Shown one piece after another: positions 43,330 to 53,152 of a stretch of DNA of 64,000 bases. The position numbers and the translations under genes were made by a program. The number at the start of each line of letters is the position of its first letter. The stretch's first letter is position 1. The notes under the pieces are model-generated. The model was not told the DNA's origin and did not search any database. It saw only the letters and a list, made by a program, of their open reading frames with translations. Source of the stretch: Aeromicrobium sp. Root236 (lineage in GTDB: Bacteria > Actinomycetota > Actinomycetes > Propionibacteriales > Nocardioidaceae); NCBI RefSeq assembly GCF_001428805.1, contig NZ_LMIS01000001.1, forward strand, positions 2,921,075 through 2,985,074, read 5' to 3'.

Positions 43330-45489
43330 CTAGACGAGCGCGGGCTTCGGTGCGTACGCGTCCTCGGCGCTCTTGACCTCACCGAGGCGCTCGAGCCGAC
43401 CGCGCAGCTTGAGCAGCAGCGCCGGCAGCAGCACGAGGCGTACGAGCGTCGCATCGATCAAGATGGCGACCGAGAGGCCGATGCCCATCTGCTTCATCTC
43501 GAGCATGCTCAAGGTCGCGAAGACCGCGAACACCGAGACCATCACGACCGCCGCGCTGGTGACGACGCTGGCCGTGTCGCGGATGCCGAACTCGACAGCT
43601 CGGTCGTACGGGAGCCCGTTGCGGAGGCCCTCACGGACCCGGCTCAGGACGAACACGTGGTAGTCCATCGACAGGCCGACCAGGACGACGAAGCAGAACA
43701 GCGGGATCCAGTCGACGACGAATCCTGAGGACTCGTAGTTGAGCAGGCCGTTGAACCAGTCGTGCTGGAACACCAGCGTCAGGACACCGAACGCGGCGCC
43801 GACCGACAGCAGGTTGAGCACCGTCGTGAGCATCGCGATCGTCACGCTGCGGAACGTCCAGCCCATCATGACGAGCGTCAGGATCAGCACGAACGCGATG
43901 ACCCAGGGGAGGGTCGACGGCTGGTTCTCGTAGTCGTAGTCCTCGGCGACGCCGCCACCGACGGCCGTGGTGACACCGTCGAGCGAGTCGGTGGCACGCG
44001 GCACGATCGAGTCGCGCAGCTTCTCGATCGCGGCGTCGTTGCGGGCGTCGCCCTCGTTGTGGGTGGCGTACATCGACAGCTCGACCGTACGACCGTCCTT
44101 CGACACCGTGATGCCGTCGTCGGCGGCCGTGGCGATACCGGCGTCCACGGCGGCGGCCTGGACCGACTCGAGTGCGGACCGGGCCGCGTCGGTGCTGCCC
44201 TTGCCGGCGTGCACGAGCACGTCGATGCCCGGGCGCTGCGTCGGGAAGCTCTCCTGCATGCGCTGGTACGCCTTCACCGCGGGGATGTCCTGCGGCAGCG
44301 TCTCGATCGTGCCCTGGTGCATCTTCATGCCGAACGCGGGAACTGCGAGCGCCAGCAGGACGCCGCCGGAGATGACCGCTGCGGCCACGGGCTTGCGGAT
44401 CACCGGACGGATCAGGCGGCCGCTGATGCCACCCGTCCCGATGCGGCGGTTGAGGCGCCACAGCAGAGGGATGCGGGGACGGTCGACCCAGCGACCGAGC
44501 TTGGCCAGCAGGGCCGGCAGGACGGTCAGCGAGCCGATCACGGCGACGACGACCACGAGGATCGAGCCGACGGCGAGCGCGCTGAAGACCGGCTCACGGG
44601 TGATGAACAGGCCGGACATCGACACGACGACGGCGAAGCCGGAGACCACGACGGCACGGCCGGAGGTCGCCGCGGCGATCTCGATCGCGTCGACGGTGGA
44701 CCGTCCGCGCATACGCTCCTCGCGCTCACGCTTGAGGTAGAACAGCGAGTAGTCGACCCCGACAGCCATGCCGATCAGCAGCACGACGTTGGCGACGGTG
44801 CCCGAGTCCGGCACGAGGTAGGACACCGGGGCGTACAGGCCGAGGCCCGTGAAGACCGAGGTGATCGCCAGCAGCACGGGGATGCCGGCCGCGATGAACG
44901 CTCCGAACGCGATGAGGAGGATCAGGAACGTGATCGGCAGGCTCATCGACTCGGCCGATGCCAGGTCCTCGGAGACCTTGTCGTTGATGCCGGCGTCGAG
45001 GGATGCGTCGCCGGCCTGCTCGACGTCGAGCGTCGGGTTGGCCTTCTGCACCTTCGCGGTCGTGTCGAGCAGTCCCTCGACATGATCGGCCGCGGCGTCG
45101 GCGTCACCTGACATCGTGATCGGCACGAGCAGGGCGTCGTGTTTCTCCGACCAGATCGGTGGCCCGACGTCGGAGACGCCCTTGACGTCGGCCGCCGCCT
45201 TCGACAACTGCGTCGCCGCGGCCTCAGCCTTGGTGGCGTCGAGCTTGCCCTTGGGGGCGGTGATGAGGACCGACTCGGTCGGGCTCGCCGCCAGGCCGGC
45301 GTCCTCGATCATGGCGGCGGCGCGACCTGACTCGCCGACGCGGAAGTCCTCGTCCGAGACCTGCTTGGTCTGGACGGTGGACATGAGGGCGATCGCCGAC
45401 ACGACGAACGCGACCCAAAGGCCGATCGCGCGCCACGGGTGAGTCGCGCTCCAGCGGGCCACTCGTACGGTGGGGGAGTTCGAAGACAT
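43330..45489 (-). CDS. MMPL-family RND transporter
   Basis: A 719-residue exporter with two halves, each one helix, a large outer loop and a five-helix bundle. Motifs: GVDYSLFYLKREREERMRG (first half) and GLSMDYHVFVLSRVREGLRNG (second half), the Asp/Tyr proton-relay sites of MMPL proteins. Likely exports lipids or drugs. The frame is open far upstream, but ATG 45489 with AAGGA before it starts the protein at MSSNSPTVRVARWSATHPWRA. Divergent from the sensor kinase gene 165 bases away. Confidence 0.92.
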   Translation of the reverse strand: MSSNSPTVRVARWSATHPWRAIGLWVAFVVSAIALMSTVQTKQVSDEDFRVGESGRAAAMIEDAGLAASPTESVLITAPKGKLDATKAEAAATQLSKAAADVKGVSDVGPPIWSEKHDALLVPITMSGDADAAADHVEGLLDTTAKVQKANPTLDVEQAGDASLDAGINDKVSEDLASAESMSLPITFLILLIAFGAFIAAGIPVLLAITSVFTGLGLYAPVSYLVPDSGTVANVVLLIGMAVGVDYSLFYLKREREERMRGRSTVDAIEIAAATSGRAVVVSGFAVVVSMSGLFITREPVFSALAVGSILVVVVAVIGSLTVLPALLAKLGRWVDRPRIPLLWRLNRRIGTGGISGRLIRPVIRKPVAAAVISGGVLLALAVPAFGMKMHQGTIETLPQDIPAVKAYQRMQESFPTQRPGIDVLVHAGKGSTDAARSALESVQAAAVDAGIATAADDGITVSKDGRTVELSMYATHNEGDARNDAAIEKLRDSIVPRATDSLDGVTTAVGGGVAEDYDYENQPSTLPWVIAFVLILTLVMMGWTFRSVTIAMLTTVLNLLSVGAAFGVLTLVFQHDWFNGLLNYESSGFVVDWIPLFCFVVLVGLSMDYHVFVLSRVREGLRNGLPYDRAVEFGIRDTASVVTSAAVVMVSVFAVFATLSMLEMKQMGIGLSVAILIDATLVRLVLLPALLLKLRGRLERLGEVKSAEDAYAPKPALV

Positions 45490-45654
45490 GATGTGTCCTT
45501 CTCTCGGGGTTGACGTGGCCTCCAGCCTCGTGAATCCCGAGCCGCGTCGACATGGTGCTGGAACCCCGATCGGAAGTAGGCCTGAGTCCACTGTCAGAGA
45601 CATGCCGATGCGCGAGGATTGAGTGATCCACCCACACGATTCGGAGTACCCGTC

Positions 45655-46971
45655 ATGAGCACCACCGTCCCCGACACCTCGCCGTTCGAGGGGGAGTCGT
45701 TCTTCGCCGGCCTGTCGCGCCGGCTGAAGCTGAGCGTCCTGTCGGTCGCGTACGTCCTGCTGGCCGTGCCCGCGCTCGTGCTCCTCTGCATCCTCACCAC
45801 CGCCCTCGGCGTCGCGATCGTCGGCGTCGGCCTGGCGCTGCTCCTGATCTTCGTGCCGCTCAACCAGCAGCTCGCCAACGTGCACCGCCGGCTCGCCGGC
45901 CGCATCCTCGGCATCCACATCGAACGGCCCTACCTGCCGACCAAGTCGGTGTCCGGCTTCGGCCTGCTCAAGCGCTGGGTCGCCGACCCGGCTCGCTGGC
46001 GCGACTTCGCCTGGACCTACATGTCGGTCACGGTCGGCTGGGCCCTCGCGTGGATCTCGTTCGGGCTGGGCCTCGGCGTGCTCTGGTACCTCGTCTTCCC
46101 GTTCGTCTACTGGGTCACGCCCAGCGACGTGTTCAACCAGAACTACGGGATCTACACGCTCGACACCCAGGCGGAGTCGTTCTACGAGTGGGGCTTCCTG
46201 CTGGTGGCGTTCAGCCTCTGGTGGTGGCTCCTGCCCGTGCTGATGCGCTGGCGCGCCGAGCTCGACCGGGCGATGCTGTCGCCCACGCGGGAGTTCCTGG
46301 AGCGCCGGGTCGCCGAGGTGTCGCAGTCGCGCGCCGAGACGATCGACCACTCCGCCGCCGAGCTGCGCCGCATCGAGCGGGACCTGCACGACGGCGCGCA
46401 GGCCAGGCTCGTGGCCCTCGGCATGAACCTCGGCATGGCCGAGGAGATGCTGGCCAAGAACCCCGAAGGCGCCGCCGCGATGCTGGCAGAGGCCCGGGCC
46501 GTGACGACCTCGGCGCTGGGCGACCTGCGCTCGGTGGTCCGTGGGATCCACCCGCCGGTCCTGGCCGACCGCGGCCTGGCCGGTGCGATCCAGGCGCTGG
46601 CCCTCGACATGTCGCTGCCGGTGTCGGTCATGATCAACCTCGCGGGGCGCCCGGCTGCACCGGTCGAGTCGGCCCTCTACTTCGCCACGAGCGAGCTGCT
46701 CGCCAACATCGGCAAGCACTCGGACGCGACGCGCGCCACCATCGAGGTCACCCACGACGGTGAGGCCCTCAAGGTCGTCGTCGAGGACGACGGCAAGGGC
46801 GGCGCGTCGGTGAGCTCCGGCACCGGTCTTGCGGGGGTCGCGCGACGGCTGGGGGCGTTTGACGGCACGATGGACGTGGTCAGTCCCGTCGGGGGGCCGA
46901 CCGTGGTCACCCTGGAGGTTCCGTGCGCGTTGTCATCGCCGAAGATCTCGCCCTCCTCCGGGACGGCCTGA
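45655..46971 (+). CDS. NarL-type sensor histidine kinase
   Basis: A 438-residue membrane kinase. An N-terminal sensor domain with four helices (about 28-205; paired helices near 30-70 and 120-195) is of the Sensor_4/PspC-less actinobacterial type. HisKA_3 has the phospho-His in ERDLHDGAQARLVALGMNL (about 247), and HATPase_c has N-box ATSELLANIGKHSDA and G-box DDGKGGA and GTGLAGVARRLGAFDG. GGAG precedes the ATG at 45655. It overlaps the regulator gene by 49 bases, so the two are co-transcribed. Confidence 0.9.
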   Translation: MSTTVPDTSPFEGESFFAGLSRRLKLSVLSVAYVLLAVPALVLLCILTTALGVAIVGVGLALLLIFVPLNQQLANVHRRLAGRILGIHIERPYLPTKSVSGFGLLKRWVADPARWRDFAWTYMSVTVGWALAWISFGLGLGVLWYLVFPFVYWVTPSDVFNQNYGIYTLDTQAESFYEWGFLLVAFSLWWWLLPVLMRWRAELDRAMLSPTREFLERRVAEVSQSRAETIDHSAAELRRIERDLHDGAQARLVALGMNLGMAEEMLAKNPEGAAAMLAEARAVTTSALGDLRSVVRGIHPPVLADRGLAGAIQALALDMSLPVSVMINLAGRPAAPVESALYFATSELLANIGKHSDATRATIEVTHDGEALKVVVEDDGKGGASVSSGTGLAGVARRLGAFDGTMDVVSPVGGPTVVTLEVPCALSSPKISPSSGTA

Positions 46972-47570
46972 CCCGGCTCCTCGAGGCGTACGACTTCGAG
47001 GTCGTGGCGGCCGTCGAGGACGCGGAGAAGCTCAGCGAGGTGCTCCGCACGCACGACGCCGACATCGCCGTGGTCGACGTACGCATGCCGCCGACGTTCA
47101 CCGACGAGGGCCTGCGCGCGGCGATCGCCGCCCGCACCGAGCGGCCGGGGTTCCCCGTGCTCGTGCTGTCGCAGTATGTCGAGCAGCTGTACGCCCGCGA
47201 GCTGCTCGGCAGCGGCGACGGCGCGGTCGGCTACCTGCTCAAGGACCGCGTCGCCGATGTCACGACGTTCGTCGACGCCGTCCGTACGGTTGCTGGCGGC
47301 GGCACGGTGCTCGACCCCGAGGTCGTCTCGACCCTGATCGCCCGTGCGCAGCCCGACAGCCCGATCGCCCGGCTGACCGATCGCGAGCGCGAGGTGCTCG
47401 GGCTGATGGCGGAAGGCCGTTCCAACGCCGCGATCGCCGCCGCGCTGTTCGTGACCGAGAAGGCCATCAGCAAGCACACCAGCAACATCTTCATGAAGCT
47501 CGACCTCGACGCCGACGACGACAGCAACAACCGCCGCGTCCTCGCGGTGATCGCCTACCTCCAAGGCTGA
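46923..47570 (+). CDS. LuxR/NarL-family response regulator
   Basis: A 215-residue regulator: receiver domain (1-125) with acidic pocket ED (8-9), phospho-Asp in VVDVRMPP (about 49), and Lys in YLLKDRV; LuxR HTH (about 145-205) LTDREREVLGLMAEGRSNAAIAAALFVTEKAISKHTSNIFMKL. Partner of the overlapping kinase. Flanked by two MMPL exporters, which are plausible targets (inference). Confidence 0.92.
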   Translation: MRVVIAEDLALLRDGLTRLLEAYDFEVVAAVEDAEKLSEVLRTHDADIAVVDVRMPPTFTDEGLRAAIAARTERPGFPVLVLSQYVEQLYARELLGSGDGAVGYLLKDRVADVTTFVDAVRTVAGGGTVLDPEVVSTLIARAQPDSPIARLTDREREVLGLMAEGRSNAAIAAALFVTEKAISKHTSNIFMKLDLDADDDSNNRRVLAVIAYLQG

Positions 47571-47590
47571 GCCCTCGATGCAGACCGAAG

Positions 47591-47631
47591 GGCGGGCCCC
47601 GCTCTCCGGAGGGTGGAGAGCGAGACCCGCC
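47591..47631. terminator. bidirectional terminator between response regulator and MMPL genes
   Basis: GGCGGG-ccc-CGCTCTCC pairs with GGAGAGCG-aga-CCCGCC around a 7-base loop, with a small internal mismatch. Lies between the convergent genes ending at 47570 and 47644. Confidence 0.7.
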
Positions 47632-47643
47632 GGTCTCTGACGC

Positions 47644-49773
47644 CTAGGCGTCGACGCGGTCGAGCTCGGCCGGACCGCCTTCACGTATGCCGATCCGGTC
47701 GTGCAGCCTGCGCAGGAACGGCGGGGCCCACCAGTTGCGCCGGCCCAGCAGTGCCATGAGCGACGGCACCAACATCGCGCGGACGATCGTCGCGTCGATC
47801 AGCACGGCGAGCGCCGTGCCGATGCCGAGCTCCTTGATGAAGATGATCTGCGACGTGGCGAACGCACCGAGGGCGATCGCGAACAGCAGCGCGGCCGCCG
47901 TGACGATACGTCCGGTGCGTTGCAGACCGAGAGCCACCGACTCGCGCTCACCGGCGCCGGCGTCGCGGGCCTCCTTGATCCGGGTCAGCAGGAACACGGC
48001 GTAGTCGGTCGACAGGCCGAACACCACGGCGAACAGGAACACCGGTTGCGACGACTCCAGCGCGCCCTGGCTCGTGTAGTCGAGGAAGCCCTCGAACCGG
48101 CCGTCCTGGAAGATCAGCACCAGCACGCCGAACGTCGCACTGATCGTCAGCACGTTCATCAGCAGCGCCTTGATCGGCAGGATCACCGAGCCCGTCATCA
48201 GGAACAGCGTGATGAACGTCAGCACCGCAAGGATGCCCAACGCCAGCGGGATGTTGGCGGCGATCGACTTGACCTGGTCGACCTGCTCGGCGCTCGCGCC
48301 TCCGACGAGCACGTCGCCGGGCGCCTTGGTGTCGCGGATGTCTCCGACCAGGTCGAGCGTCTTGTCGTCGAGCGTCGTGCCCTCCGGGATCACGTCGAGC
48401 TGCCAGGTGTCATCACCGAGGAATCGCGGCGGGGCGACCTGAGCGACCCCGTCGAGCGAGCCGAGCGTCGACGCGTACGCCTCGAGCTCGGACTGCTCCG
48501 ACTCCGGTGCGGTGACCGCGACGATGACGGGGGAGGACTCGGCCCCGACGAAGTCTTGGCGCAGCACGGTGTCGACCGTCTTGGACGGGCTGCCGTCGGG
48601 CAGCACCGTGGCGTCGACGCCGGTGAACTTCACGCCGAGGAACGGGGTGCCCAGTGCCAGCAGGATCGCGGCACCCGCGATCGCCGTGCCGACCGGGAAT
48701 CGCATGACGAACTTGGACACGCGGTACCAGAACCCCTGCACCTCGGCGCGGGACTCGGCGACCTGGGCCTCGCGCCAGCGGCGAGGTGCCAGCGCGTTGA
48801 CCCGGTGCTGCAGCACGGCGAACAGGGCCGGCAGGACGATCAGGGACACCGCCGCCGCGGCGAGGGCGACGACCGTCACGCCGATGCCCATCGAGTAGAG
48901 GAACCGCAACGGGAAGACCAGCAGTGCGAGTCCCGCGCCGGCGACCGTGACCGCGGAGAAGGCGACGGTACGTCCGGCGGTGGCGACGGTACGACGTACG
49001 GCCTCAGCGCCCGGCCCCACGCGTTCGAGCTCCTCGCGATAGCGCGAGACGAGGAACAACGAGTAGTCGATCGCGAGGCCGAGGCCCAGGCCGGTGATGA
49101 GGTTGAGGGCGAAGATCGAGATGTCGACGAACTCGTTGATGCCGCGCACGATCAGCAGCGAGGTGACGATCGTCAGGCCACCCACGAGCAGCGGGAGCAG
49201 CGCGGCGACAGCGGACCGGAAGACCCACAGCGAGACCAGGAACAGCAGCGGGAAGGCGATCAGCTCGGCGGTCACGAGGTCGTCCTCGACGTGCTCGTTG
49301 ACCTCCTGGTACGCCGGCCCGAACCCGCCGACCCGGACGCCCTTGATCCGGCCGAGCTCGTCGCGCAGCCGTTCGGTGGTCTTGTCGGCGTCGACGCCGG
49401 AGCGATAGATCGCGGCGTAGTAGGTCTTGGTGCCGTCCTTGGAGAGGAACTGCGGCCCCTTGTCGGGCCCGCCGACGACCTGCGCCACGGACGCGTCGTC
49501 GCGGAGCATGGCGCTGGTCTCCTTCAGCGCCATCTTGTCGTCGACGTCCACGAGCGCGATGAGGCTGGGTGCGGCGTCCTGTCCGGCCGCCTTCTCGATC
49601 TGGTTGATCGCCTGGGCGCTCGCGGCGCCGGTGTCGGAGAACGAGTCGTTGTCGCTGTTGAGCAGTCCCGCCACGGGTCCGCCGAGGACACCGGCGATGA
49701 CGAAGAACAGGACGGTCACGCCGAGCACGCGGCGCGGGTGGGTGTTGGCCAGGCGGCCGAGTGCACTGAACAT
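47644..49773 (-). CDS. MMPL-family RND transporter under TetR control
   Basis: A 709-residue exporter with 12 helices. Motifs: GLGLAIDYSLFLVSRYREELERVG (first half) and FGLSTDYAVFLLTRIKEARDAG (second half). Similar in layout to the first MMPL but clearly divergent in sequence, so not a recent duplicate. AAGGAG lies about 6 bases before the ATG at 49773, which shares one base with the TetR stop (TGATG). Drug or lipid export is likely. Confidence 0.92.
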   Translation of the reverse strand: MFSALGRLANTHPRRVLGVTVLFFVIAGVLGGPVAGLLNSDNDSFSDTGAASAQAINQIEKAAGQDAAPSLIALVDVDDKMALKETSAMLRDDASVAQVVGGPDKGPQFLSKDGTKTYYAAIYRSGVDADKTTERLRDELGRIKGVRVGGFGPAYQEVNEHVEDDLVTAELIAFPLLFLVSLWVFRSAVAALLPLLVGGLTIVTSLLIVRGINEFVDISIFALNLITGLGLGLAIDYSLFLVSRYREELERVGPGAEAVRRTVATAGRTVAFSAVTVAGAGLALLVFPLRFLYSMGIGVTVVALAAAAVSLIVLPALFAVLQHRVNALAPRRWREAQVAESRAEVQGFWYRVSKFVMRFPVGTAIAGAAILLALGTPFLGVKFTGVDATVLPDGSPSKTVDTVLRQDFVGAESSPVIVAVTAPESEQSELEAYASTLGSLDGVAQVAPPRFLGDDTWQLDVIPEGTTLDDKTLDLVGDIRDTKAPGDVLVGGASAEQVDQVKSIAANIPLALGILAVLTFITLFLMTGSVILPIKALLMNVLTISATFGVLVLIFQDGRFEGFLDYTSQGALESSQPVFLFAVVFGLSTDYAVFLLTRIKEARDAGAGERESVALGLQRTGRIVTAAALLFAIALGAFATSQIIFIKELGIGTALAVLIDATIVRAMLVPSLMALLGRRNWWAPPFLRRLHDRIGIREGGPAELDRVDA

Positions 49774-50312
49774 CAGAACTCCTTTGCGACGGCGAGCGGG
49801 TCGCCGTACAGCTCGGTGAGGTCGAGCGCTGCCACGACGGTGAGCAGCATCCCTTGTGCCATGAAGTCGCGGACCTCGTCCGCTGTCGCGCCGCTGAGGG
49901 CGGCGATGTCCTGCCAGATCTCGCGGTAGGTCCGCTGGGCGACGTCCTTGATCGCGGGGTCGGAGCCGGCCGCCCAGGTGTGCAGCTGGCACCGCATCGA
50001 GTTGACGTCGTCGTTCATGAAGCCGATGTAGGCCATCGCCATCGCCTCGAGGGGTGACGTGCCGGGCTCGCGGTTCTCCGCCGCCTCCCGGAACGTCTGG
50101 CGGAGCTTGAGCGTGTGGTGCTCGATCGCCGCGCCGATGAGCCCGGCCTTGGTGCCGAACAGCCGGAACAGGTAGGGCTGCGACACCCCGGCGCGCTCGG
50201 CGATGACCTCGGTCGAGGTCGCGTGCATGCCTGAGCGGCCGTACTCCTCGATCGCTGCCTCGAGGATCAGGACCTTGCGATCCTCGGCTTTCATACGCGT
50301 GGCGGGTGACAT
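49773..50312 (-). CDS. TetR-family regulator of the MMPL exporter
   Basis: A 179-residue TetR with HTH (about 12-57: KVLILEAAIEEYGRSGMHATSTEVIAERAGVSQPYLFRLFGTKAGL). First gene of a TetR-MMPL operon with its own palindromic operator just upstream. The predicted transcription start falls on the ATG, so the mRNA should be leaderless. Confidence 0.9.
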   Translation of the reverse strand: MSPATRMKAEDRKVLILEAAIEEYGRSGMHATSTEVIAERAGVSQPYLFRLFGTKAGLIGAAIEHHTLKLRQTFREAAENREPGTSPLEAMAMAYIGFMNDDVNSMRCQLHTWAAGSDPAIKDVAQRTYREIWQDIAALSGATADEVRDFMAQGMLLTVVAALDLTELYGDPLAVAKEF

Positions 50313-50319
50313 GGAGATT

Positions 50320-50348
50320 AAGTTAGTGATGACTCACAAACTTGTCAA
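50320..50348 (-). promoter_or_regulatory. promoter and operator of the TetR-MMPL operon
   Basis: Minus strand: -35 TTGACA (50348-50343), 17-base spacer, -10 TAACTT (50325-50320), then 7 bases to the ATG (50312). A 24-bp palindrome fills the promoter: arm AAGTTAGTGA (50320-50329), centre TGAC, arm TCACAAACTT (50334-50343), 9 of 10 pairs matching. A TetR dimer here would cover the core promoter. Confidence 0.8.
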
Positions 50349-50428
50349 TCACGAGTTTCGTGAAACGTCCGCGCACGCGGCGTTCGGGCGGATACGCTGA
50401 CGCACTGTCGCAATACATCGGAGGACAC

Positions 50429-51379
50429 ATGTCCCGTCATCTTCGTCTGCTGGCCGCCCTGGTCGCGGCGTTCGCACTGGCTGCTGCCGGCCTCGTCACT
50501 GCCTCGGCGCAGGCCGCCACGAGTGCCACGGCCTCGGGCCGGGTCGTCGACACCGAAGGCGTGGGGGTCCGCGGGCTGAGCGTGGTGGCATACAAGGGCG
50601 ATGACGACTTCGCCTACCTCGGGACGACCCGCAACGGCGGCCTCTTCAGCTCGGGCTCCGACAGCGATCTCACCGCGGGCACGTGGACGATCGAGATCTC
50701 CGACGACGACGAGAACTCGGAGTACGCGACGACCACCAAGCAGGTGACGATCGTCGCCGGGGCGAACGCGCTGGGCGACATCGTGGTGCAGCAGGCGTCC
50801 CACGCCGAAGGCTCCGTCACCGCCCCGTCGGGTCGAAAGCTGAAGAACGTCGAGGTGCTCTCGCTGCCGGGCGACGGCACGTTCCCTGAGGACCCGGACC
50901 CGTCGTTCTTCGACCAGATCCAGTTCGCGGTCACGGGTCTCGACGGAGGGTTCCGGCTCTCCGGCCTCGCGGTCGGCCAGCACACCGCGTTCGCGGTGTT
51001 CGAGGAGGACGTGGCGCCGCCGACCCGTCACGTCACGTTCGACGTGGCGACCCCGGGGCAGACGGTCACCGGCGTCAACCTGACCAAGATCAAGGTCTAC
51101 CCGTCCGCCCGCATCAAGGGCACGTCGCCGGCCAAGGGCAAGGCGACGCTCACGCTGTCCGTCAGCGCCGCGCAGTACGGCATCCCCAACGCGGGTGGCC
51201 GGTTCGACCTCTACCTCGGCACGAAGAAGATCCGTTCCGCGGTCGGATTCACCAACGGCAGCCGCACGGTGCACCTGGTCGGACTCGCCAAGGGCAAGCG
51301 GACGTTCAAGTTCAAGTACCTCGGTTCGACCGACACCCGCCAGAAGTGGTCCAACAAGATCACCGTCACGATCAAGTAG
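50429..51379 (+). CDS. secreted protein with carboxypeptidase-regulatory-like (beta-sandwich) domains
   Basis: A 316-residue exported protein: Sec signal peptide (about 1-28, AQA), then a domain ASGRVVDTEGVGVRGLSVVAYKG (about 34-115, CarboxypepD_reg/SdrD-like), a second related domain from about 118 (HAEGSVTAPSGRKLKNVEVLSLPG), and a C-terminal Ig-like domain (about 225-316) rich in KATLTLSV, GKRTFKFKYLG and ITVTIK. Probably a surface or wall adhesion-type module. GGAGGA is 3 bases before the ATG. Confidence 0.8.
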   Translation: MSRHLRLLAALVAAFALAAAGLVTASAQAATSATASGRVVDTEGVGVRGLSVVAYKGDDDFAYLGTTRNGGLFSSGSDSDLTAGTWTIEISDDDENSEYATTTKQVTIVAGANALGDIVVQQASHAEGSVTAPSGRKLKNVEVLSLPGDGTFPEDPDPSFFDQIQFAVTGLDGGFRLSGLAVGQHTAFAVFEEDVAPPTRHVTFDVATPGQTVTGVNLTKIKVYPSARIKGTSPAKGKATLTLSVSAAQYGIPNAGGRFDLYLGTKKIRSAVGFTNGSRTVHLVGLAKGKRTFKFKYLGSTDTRQKWSNKITVTIK

Positions 51380-51448
51380 CACCGCGGATCCGCTCTGGCG
51401 TCGCGTGGCCTCCACTGCCATGCTCGGGGACGGAAACAGGAGGTCTGC

Positions 51449-52264
51449 ATGGCACTCGTCGAGGTCAACGGCGCACAGATCAACATCGAGGACACCGAGG
51501 CACCTGTCGGCCGGCCTGACGCCGCGACCGTGGTCTTCGGCCATGGCCTGCTGTTCAGCGGCCGGATGTTCGACGACCAGGTCGAGCGGTTGGCGCCGCG
51601 CTACCGCTGCGTGACGATCGACTGGCGGGGACAGGGCCGGTCGCCCGCGGCATCCGGTGGCTACGACATGGACACGCTGGCCGACGACGCGACGGCGATC
51701 ATCAAGGAGCTGGCCCTCGGCAAGGTGCACTGGGTGGGGCTGTCGATGGGCGGGTTCGTCGGCATGCGCCTGGCCGCCCGGCGTCCGGAGCTGATCCGCT
51801 CGTTGAGCCTGATCGACACGAGTGCTGGTCCCGAGGACCCCGAGAAGGTCGGTCAGTACCGGCTGCTCGCCAAGATCTACGGCCTGTTCGGCCTCGGCCC
51901 GGTCACGTCACGGGTCAAGCCGCTCCTGTTCGGGCCGACGTACCTCAAGAGCCCCGAGTCCGAGCCCCAGGTCGAGGCGTGGCTCAACGAGGTCAAGGCC
52001 GCGAAGCGATCAGGCATGAAGCAGGCGATCTACGGTGTCACCGACCGTGAGCCCATCGCCGACGAGCTGGGCAACGTCACGGCGCCGACCCTCGTCGTCG
52101 TGGGCGCCGACGACGTAGCGACCCCCGTCGCCAAGGCCGAGACGATCCACAAGCTGATCCCCGGCTCGCAGCTCGAGATCGTGCCGGACGCGGGTCACTC
52201 GAGCACGATCGAGCAGCCCGACGCGATCAGTGACCTCCTCGAGGCGTTCATCGACCGGAACTGA
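51449..52264 (+). CDS. alpha/beta hydrolase
   Basis: A 271-residue hydrolase: oxyanion [12 protein letters not shown], nucleophile elbow [10 protein letters not shown] (Ser about 96), acid [10 protein letters not shown] and catalytic His in [12 protein letters not shown]. Close in style to 3-oxoadipate enol-lactonase/haloperoxidase-like enzymes, but substrate unassigned. AGGAGG precedes the ATG. It overlaps the end of the opposing GluQ-RS gene by 17 bases. Confidence 0.88.
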   Translation: MALVEVNGAQINIEDTEAPVGRPDAATVVFGHGLLFSGRMFDDQVERLAPRYRCVTIDWRGQGRSPAASGGYDMDTLADDATAIIKELALGKVHWVGLSMGGFVGMRLAARRPELIRSLSLIDTSAGPEDPEKVGQYRLLAKIYGLFGLGPVTSRVKPLLFGPTYLKSPESEPQVEAWLNEVKAAKRSGMKQAIYGVTDREPIADELGNVTAPTLVVVGADDVATPVAKAETIHKLIPGSQLEIVPDAGHSSTIEQPDAISDLLEAFIDRN

Positions 52265-53132
52265 CCGGCGGATCGAAGACCCACGGCTGCGTGGACAGCG
52301 CCGCAGGGTCGAACGACTCCAGCAGCTCGCGTGGACTGCTCCCGGTGGCACCGACGGAGTCCGCGATGAGGGCGAACACGTCGACGCCGGCGTCGCGGAG
52401 CTCCGCGTACGTCACCGCTCCGTCCCGCTTAGCGAGTCGCTGACCCGCCGGGTTGAGCGCCAACGGCACGTGGACGTACGTCGGCGGGGCCGTGCCGAGC
52501 AACGTCGCCAGGTAGGCCTGACGCGGTGCCGAGGCCAGCAGGTCGTCGCCGCGTACGACCTGGTCGACGCCTTGCGCGCCGTCGTCGACAACGACGGCGA
52601 GGTTGTAGGCGGGCACGCCGTCGCCCCGTCGCAGCACGAAGTCGTCGACCGCCCCTTCGTACGTGCCGTGCAGCTTGTCGGCGACCGTGAACGTCGCCAC
52701 CTCGCTGCGGAGCCGCAGCGCGGCCGGACGTTCGGCTCGCCGCACCGCCCGCTCGGCCTCGGTCAGGTCGCGACACGTGCCGGGGTAGGCGCCGGGTGGG
52801 TGATGGGGTGCCGTCGGCGCCTCGAGGATCTCCCGGCGGGTGCAGAAGCACTCGTAGACCCGGCCCTCGCCCTCGAGACGACCGATCGCGGCTTCGTAGA
52901 GATCGAGGCGCTGCGACTGGCGCACCGGTGCGCCGTCCCAGTCGAGCCCGAGGGCGCGCAGGTCGTCGAGCTGGCGCTGCTCGGCTCCGGGCCGTACGCG
53001 ATCGAGGTCCTCGACCCGGATGAGGAAGTCACGCCCGGAGCGTCGGGCCCACAGCCACGCCAGGAGGGCGGTGCGGAGGTTGCCGATGTGCAGGTCTCCC
53101 GACGGCGAAGGGGCATATCGTCCGGCGCTCAC
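52248..53132 (-). CDS. gluQRS: glutamyl-Q tRNA(Asp) synthetase
   Basis: A 294-residue truncated glutamyl-tRNA synthetase paralogue lacking the anticodon domain. It attaches glutamate to queuosine of tRNA-Asp. HIGH-like HIGN follows APSPSGDL. Zinc ligands lie in CFCT and, after a stretch, YPGTCR, and a KMSKS-like LAKRDGAVT is near residue 240. GTG at 53132 gives [12 protein letters not shown]. It predicts queuosine-modified tRNA in this organism, and a tRNA-Asp with GTC anticodon lies at 38496. Confidence 0.92.
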   Translation of the reverse strand: MSAGRYAPSPSGDLHIGNLRTALLAWLWARRSGRDFLIRVEDLDRVRPGAEQRQLDDLRALGLDWDGAPVRQSQRLDLYEAAIGRLEGEGRVYECFCTRREILEAPTAPHHPPGAYPGTCRDLTEAERAVRRAERPAALRLRSEVATFTVADKLHGTYEGAVDDFVLRRGDGVPAYNLAVVVDDGAQGVDQVVRGDDLLASAPRQAYLATLLGTAPPTYVHVPLALNPAGQRLAKRDGAVTYAELRDAGVDVFALIADSVGATGSSPRELLESFDPAALSTQPWVFDPPVSSGR

Positions 53133-53152
53133 CACTTCAGTATGTCGCCGGG

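Noticed and set aside
45490..46755. N-terminal extension of the first MMPL protein through the kinase gene
   Set aside because: The added part is low-complexity antisense of the kinase. The ATG at 45489 has a ribosome site and gives the normal MMPL start.
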